Positions 61,592 through 64,000 of a DNA stretch of 64,000 bases are shown here, one piece after another. The stretch is from assembly GCF_021916785.1 (NCBI RefSeq), contig NZ_JAKCFC010000003.1:248001-312000 (forward strand). The letters are read 5' to 3'. Below the pieces are notes generated by a model. The model saw nothing but the letters and a program-made list of their open reading frames with translations, searched no databases and was not told where the DNA came from. Each line of letters begins with the position of its first letter. Position 1 is the stretch's first letter. The translations under genes were made by a program, and so were the position numbers. Origin of the DNA: Mycolicibacterium lacusdiani. GTDB lineage: Bacteria > Actinomycetota > Actinomycetes > Mycobacteriales > Mycobacteriaceae.

Positions 61592-64000
61592 AGCCCTTCG
61601 ACCTGTGCGGGACGTTGCCGCCCGAGAACGCCACCACCGTGCTGGAGGCCAGCGCGGGCACCGGCAAGACGTTCGCACTGGCGGGTCTGGTCACCCGCTA
61701 CGTCGCCGAGGGCGTCGCGACGCTCGACCAGATGCTGCTCATCACGTTCGGCCGGGCCGCCACCCAGGAGCTACGTGACCGCGTGCGTCGCCAGATGGCG
61801 GAGGCCGCAGCGGCGTTCGACGACCCGTCACTGATCGGTGACAACCTGCTCGTCGCCCACCTGGTGAACGGCACCGCCGAAGAGCGCACCGAGCGACGGC
61901 AGCGGCTGCGGGATGCGCTGGCCTCGTTCGACTCCGCAACGATCGCGACCACCCACCAGTTCTGCCAGCTGGTGCTGCGCTCGCTCGGCGTAGCCGGCGA
62001 CTCAGACACCGCGGTGACGCTGGTGGAGAACCTCACCGACCTGGTCACCGAGGTCGTCGACGACCTCTACCTGGCGCACTTCGGACAGGAGCGCGAGGAT
62101 CCGGCGCTCACGTACGCCGACGCGCTGAGCCTGGCGCGCGAAGTCGTGCACAACCCGGCGACGGAGCTTCGGCCGCTGGATCCCGAGCCGGGCTCGCGCG
62201 CCGAGACGTGCATCCGCTTCGCCACCGATGTGTTGGCGGAGATGGAGAACCGCAAGCGGCGCATGGCCATCCTCGGCTACGACGACCTGCTGACCCGGCT
62301 GGCAAAGGCACTCGATGCGCTCGACTCCCCCGCCCGCACCCGGATGCACCAGCGCTGGCCGATCGTCATGGTCGACGAGTTCCAGGACACCGACCTCGTG
62401 CAGTGGCAGGTGATCGACCGGGCATTCAGCGGACGATCGACGCTGATCCTGATCGGCGACCCGAAGCAGGCCATCTACGCGTTCCGCGGCGGCGACATCG
62501 TCACCTACCTGAGCGCGGCGCAGAGCGCGGGCGCTCAGATGACGCTGGCGACCAACTGGCGCAGCGACGCGGCCCTCGTCGATCGGTTGCAGGCCGTCCT
62601 GAAGGGCGCCCAGCTCGGCGACCCGCGCATCGTCGTGCACGAGATCGAGGCCGCCCATCGGGGCACCCGGCTGGCCGGTGCCCCGTATCCCGACCCGTTC
62701 CGGGTCCGCGTCGTGCAGCGACCGACGTTCGGCAAGAGGGGAACTCAGAACGTTCCGATCGACGACATCCGCAGGCACATCGGCCGCGACCTGGCCAACG
62801 ACGTCGCCACGCTGCTCGCGAGCGGTGCCACGTTCGACGGCCGCCGGATCGAGGCGCGTGACGTCGCGGTGATCGTCGAGAAGCACAAGGACGCGCGGAT
62901 CTGTCAGAAAGCGCTAGCGGCCGCGGGCATTCCATGCGTCTACACCGGCGACTCCGACATCTTCGAGTCCTCGGCGGCCGAGGACTGGCTTGCACTGCTG
63001 GAGGCGTTCGACCAGCCGCACCGCCCGGGTGTGGTGCGGGCCGCGGCCGCGACCGTCTTCTTCGGCCACACCGCCGAGTCGCTTGTCGCTGGTGGCGACG
63101 AGCTGACCGACGAGCTGTCGGAGACGTTGCGCGAGTGGGCGGGTCACGCCCGGGAACGTGGCGTCGCGGCCATCTTCGAGGCGGCGCAGGTGCGCGGGAT
63201 GGCCGACCGCGTGCTGTCCTGGCCCGACGGCGAGCGGCACATGACCGACCTCGCACACGTGACCGAGATGCTGCAGGACGTCGCCCACCGCGAGCGCTAC
63301 ACCCTGCCCGCGCTGCGCGACTGGCTGCGCGCCGAACGCGACGAGCGTGGCGACGGTCGCACGGAACGCAATCGCAGGCTCGACAGCGACGTGGCCGCGG
63401 TGCAGATCATGACCGTCTGGGTCAGCAAGGGCCTGCAGTACCCGATCGTGTACCTGCCGTTCGCGTTCAACCGGTGGGTGCCCGAGGACGAGAACGTCCT
63501 GTACCACGAGGGCGACCTACGGTGCCTGTACGTCGGCGGCAAGGACGGGCCCCACTACCACGCCGTCGCCAAGCAGGGCCGTGCCGAGAACGCCGGAGAC
63601 GACAGCAGATTGACCTACGTCGCGTTGACCCGGGCGCAGGCGCAGGTGGTGGCGTGGTGGGCGCCGGCGGCGAACGAGTCGACCGGCGGGTTGTCTCGCA
63701 TCCTGCGGGGCCGCGCCCCCGGCGAGGCGGTGGTGCCCGACGTCTGCGTCCCCAGCAAGACCAACGACGACGACGCGTGGGCGCGCCTGCAGGCGTGGGC
63801 CGACGCGGGCGGACCGGTGCTCGAGCAGTCGGTGCTGACTCCCGCACCGAAGGCACCGGTGCCGCAGCGGCCCACCGATCTCGGCGCCCGGCACTTCCAC
63901 CGCGGCATCGACACGTCGTGGCGGCGCACGTCCTACTCCGGCCTCATTCGCGTTACCGAGACGTCGAACGTCAGTAGCGAACCCGAGGTCGCGGAGTTGG
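61588..64000 (+). CDS. recB: Exodeoxyribonuclease V subunit beta (RecB), truncated by window end
   Basis: The first 804 codons of RecB, a UvrD-type 3'-5' helicase with a C-terminal nuclease that lies beyond the window. Visible helicase motifs are Walker A EASAGTGKTF (20-29), FGRAATQELRDRV (Ia), VDEFQDTDLVQW (II), GDPKQAIYAFRGGD (III), ATNWRSD (IV region), MTVWVSKGLQYPIVYLPF (V) and RLTYVALTRAQ (VI). The ATG at 61588 overlaps the recC stop, so translation is coupled. recD should follow outside the window. Confidence 0.97.
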   Translation, partial: MKPFDLCGTLPPENATTVLEASAGTGKTFALAGLVTRYVAEGVATLDQMLLITFGRAATQELRDRVRRQMAEAAAAFDDPSLIGDNLLVAHLVNGTAEERTERRQRLRDALASFDSATIATTHQFCQLVLRSLGVAGDSDTAVTLVENLTDLVTEVVDDLYLAHFGQEREDPALTYADALSLAREVVHNPATELRPLDPEPGSRAETCIRFATDVLAEMENRKRRMAILGYDDLLTRLAKALDALDSPARTRMHQRWPIVMVDEFQDTDLVQWQVIDRAFSGRSTLILIGDPKQAIYAFRGGDIVTYLSAAQSAGAQMTLATNWRSDAALVDRLQAVLKGAQLGDPRIVVHEIEAAHRGTRLAGAPYPDPFRVRVVQRPTFGKRGTQNVPIDDIRRHIGRDLANDVATLLASGATFDGRRIEARDVAVIVEKHKDARICQKALAAAGIPCVYTGDSDIFESSAAEDWLALLEAFDQPHRPGVVRAAAATVFFGHTAESLVAGGDELTDELSETLREWAGHARERGVAAIFEAAQVRGMADRVLSWPDGERHMTDLAHVTEMLQDVAHRERYTLPALRDWLRAERDERGDGRTERNRRLDSDVAAVQIMTVWVSKGLQYPIVYLPFAFNRWVPEDENVLYHEGDLRCLYVGGKDGPHYHAVAKQGRAENAGDDSRLTYVALTRAQAQVVAWWAPAANESTGGLSRILRGRAPGEAVVPDVCVPSKTNDDDAWARLQAWADAGGPVLEQSVLTPAPKAPVPQRPTDLGARHFHRGIDTSWRRTSYSGLIRVTETSNVSSEPEVAEL

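Overview
The window looks like a fast-growing mycobacterium (Mycolicibacterium-type). The evidence is high GC, mycolic-acid genes (three MmaA-type methyltransferases and the hadABC dehydratase), a lone PE-PPE-domain hydrolase, leaderless starts, and a backbone that matches, in reverse orientation, the M. tuberculosis stretch mkl-rplLJ-Rv0650-Rv0649-Rv0648 ... rplA-rplK-nusG-secE-hadCBA-rpmG2 ... echA3-recC-recB (order recalled, not searched). No transposase, integrase, phage gene, CRISPR array or rRNA was seen.

Layout. 1-8.2 kb: conserved block on the minus strand: mkl (runs off the left edge), rplL, rplJ with an L10-type leader, a ROK sugar kinase, a SurA-N-like protein usually called fabD2, and a GH38 alpha-mannosidase. 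8.3-12.3 kb: accessory insert with a WYL regulator and DUF2243 protein divergent from two DinB-fold proteins and an MpaB-type oxygenase, with a perfect dyad between them. 12.3-17.7 kb: ABC1 kinase, lipG and three mycolate methyltransferases, closed by a strong terminator. 17.7-42 kb: a large polysaccharide locus. 42-48.3 kb: mixed accessory genes (PE-PPE hydrolase, YCII/ECF sigma pair, two tiny zinc-motif proteins, VanX-like dipeptidase, second membrane EEP hydrolase). 48.4-53.3 kb: rplA, rplK, nusG, secE, hadCBA, rpmG and three tRNAs. 53.4-64 kb: MBL hydrolase, tail-anchored proline-rich protein, a broken DUF4012 paralogue, a membrane protein, echA3, an HD hydrolase, recC, and recB (runs off the right edge).

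The exciting part is the 17.7-42 kb locus, lying exactly between mmaA4 and rplA, which are close neighbours in well-known mycobacteria. It has the parts of a Wzx/Wzy-dependent pathway: sugar-nucleotide enzymes (gmd and fcl for GDP-L-fucose; a single fused protein with UDP-xylose synthase and UDP-glucose dehydrogenase halves; rmlA and rmlD for dTDP-L-rhamnose), a polyprenyl-phosphate sugar-1-phosphate transferase, two glycosyltransferases, four probable methyltransferases (two FkbM), a flippase, a Wzy-type polymerase/ligase, a Wzz/BY-kinase, a low-molecular-weight tyrosine phosphatase that starts at a CTG, a DUF4012 membrane protein and two small secreted proteins of unknown function. The inferred product is a methylated deoxyhexose/xylose heteropolysaccharide or glycolipid of the envelope. 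No Wza-like outer exporter is visible, so transit across the mycomembrane is unexplained; the DUF4012 and small secreted proteins are candidates only by location.
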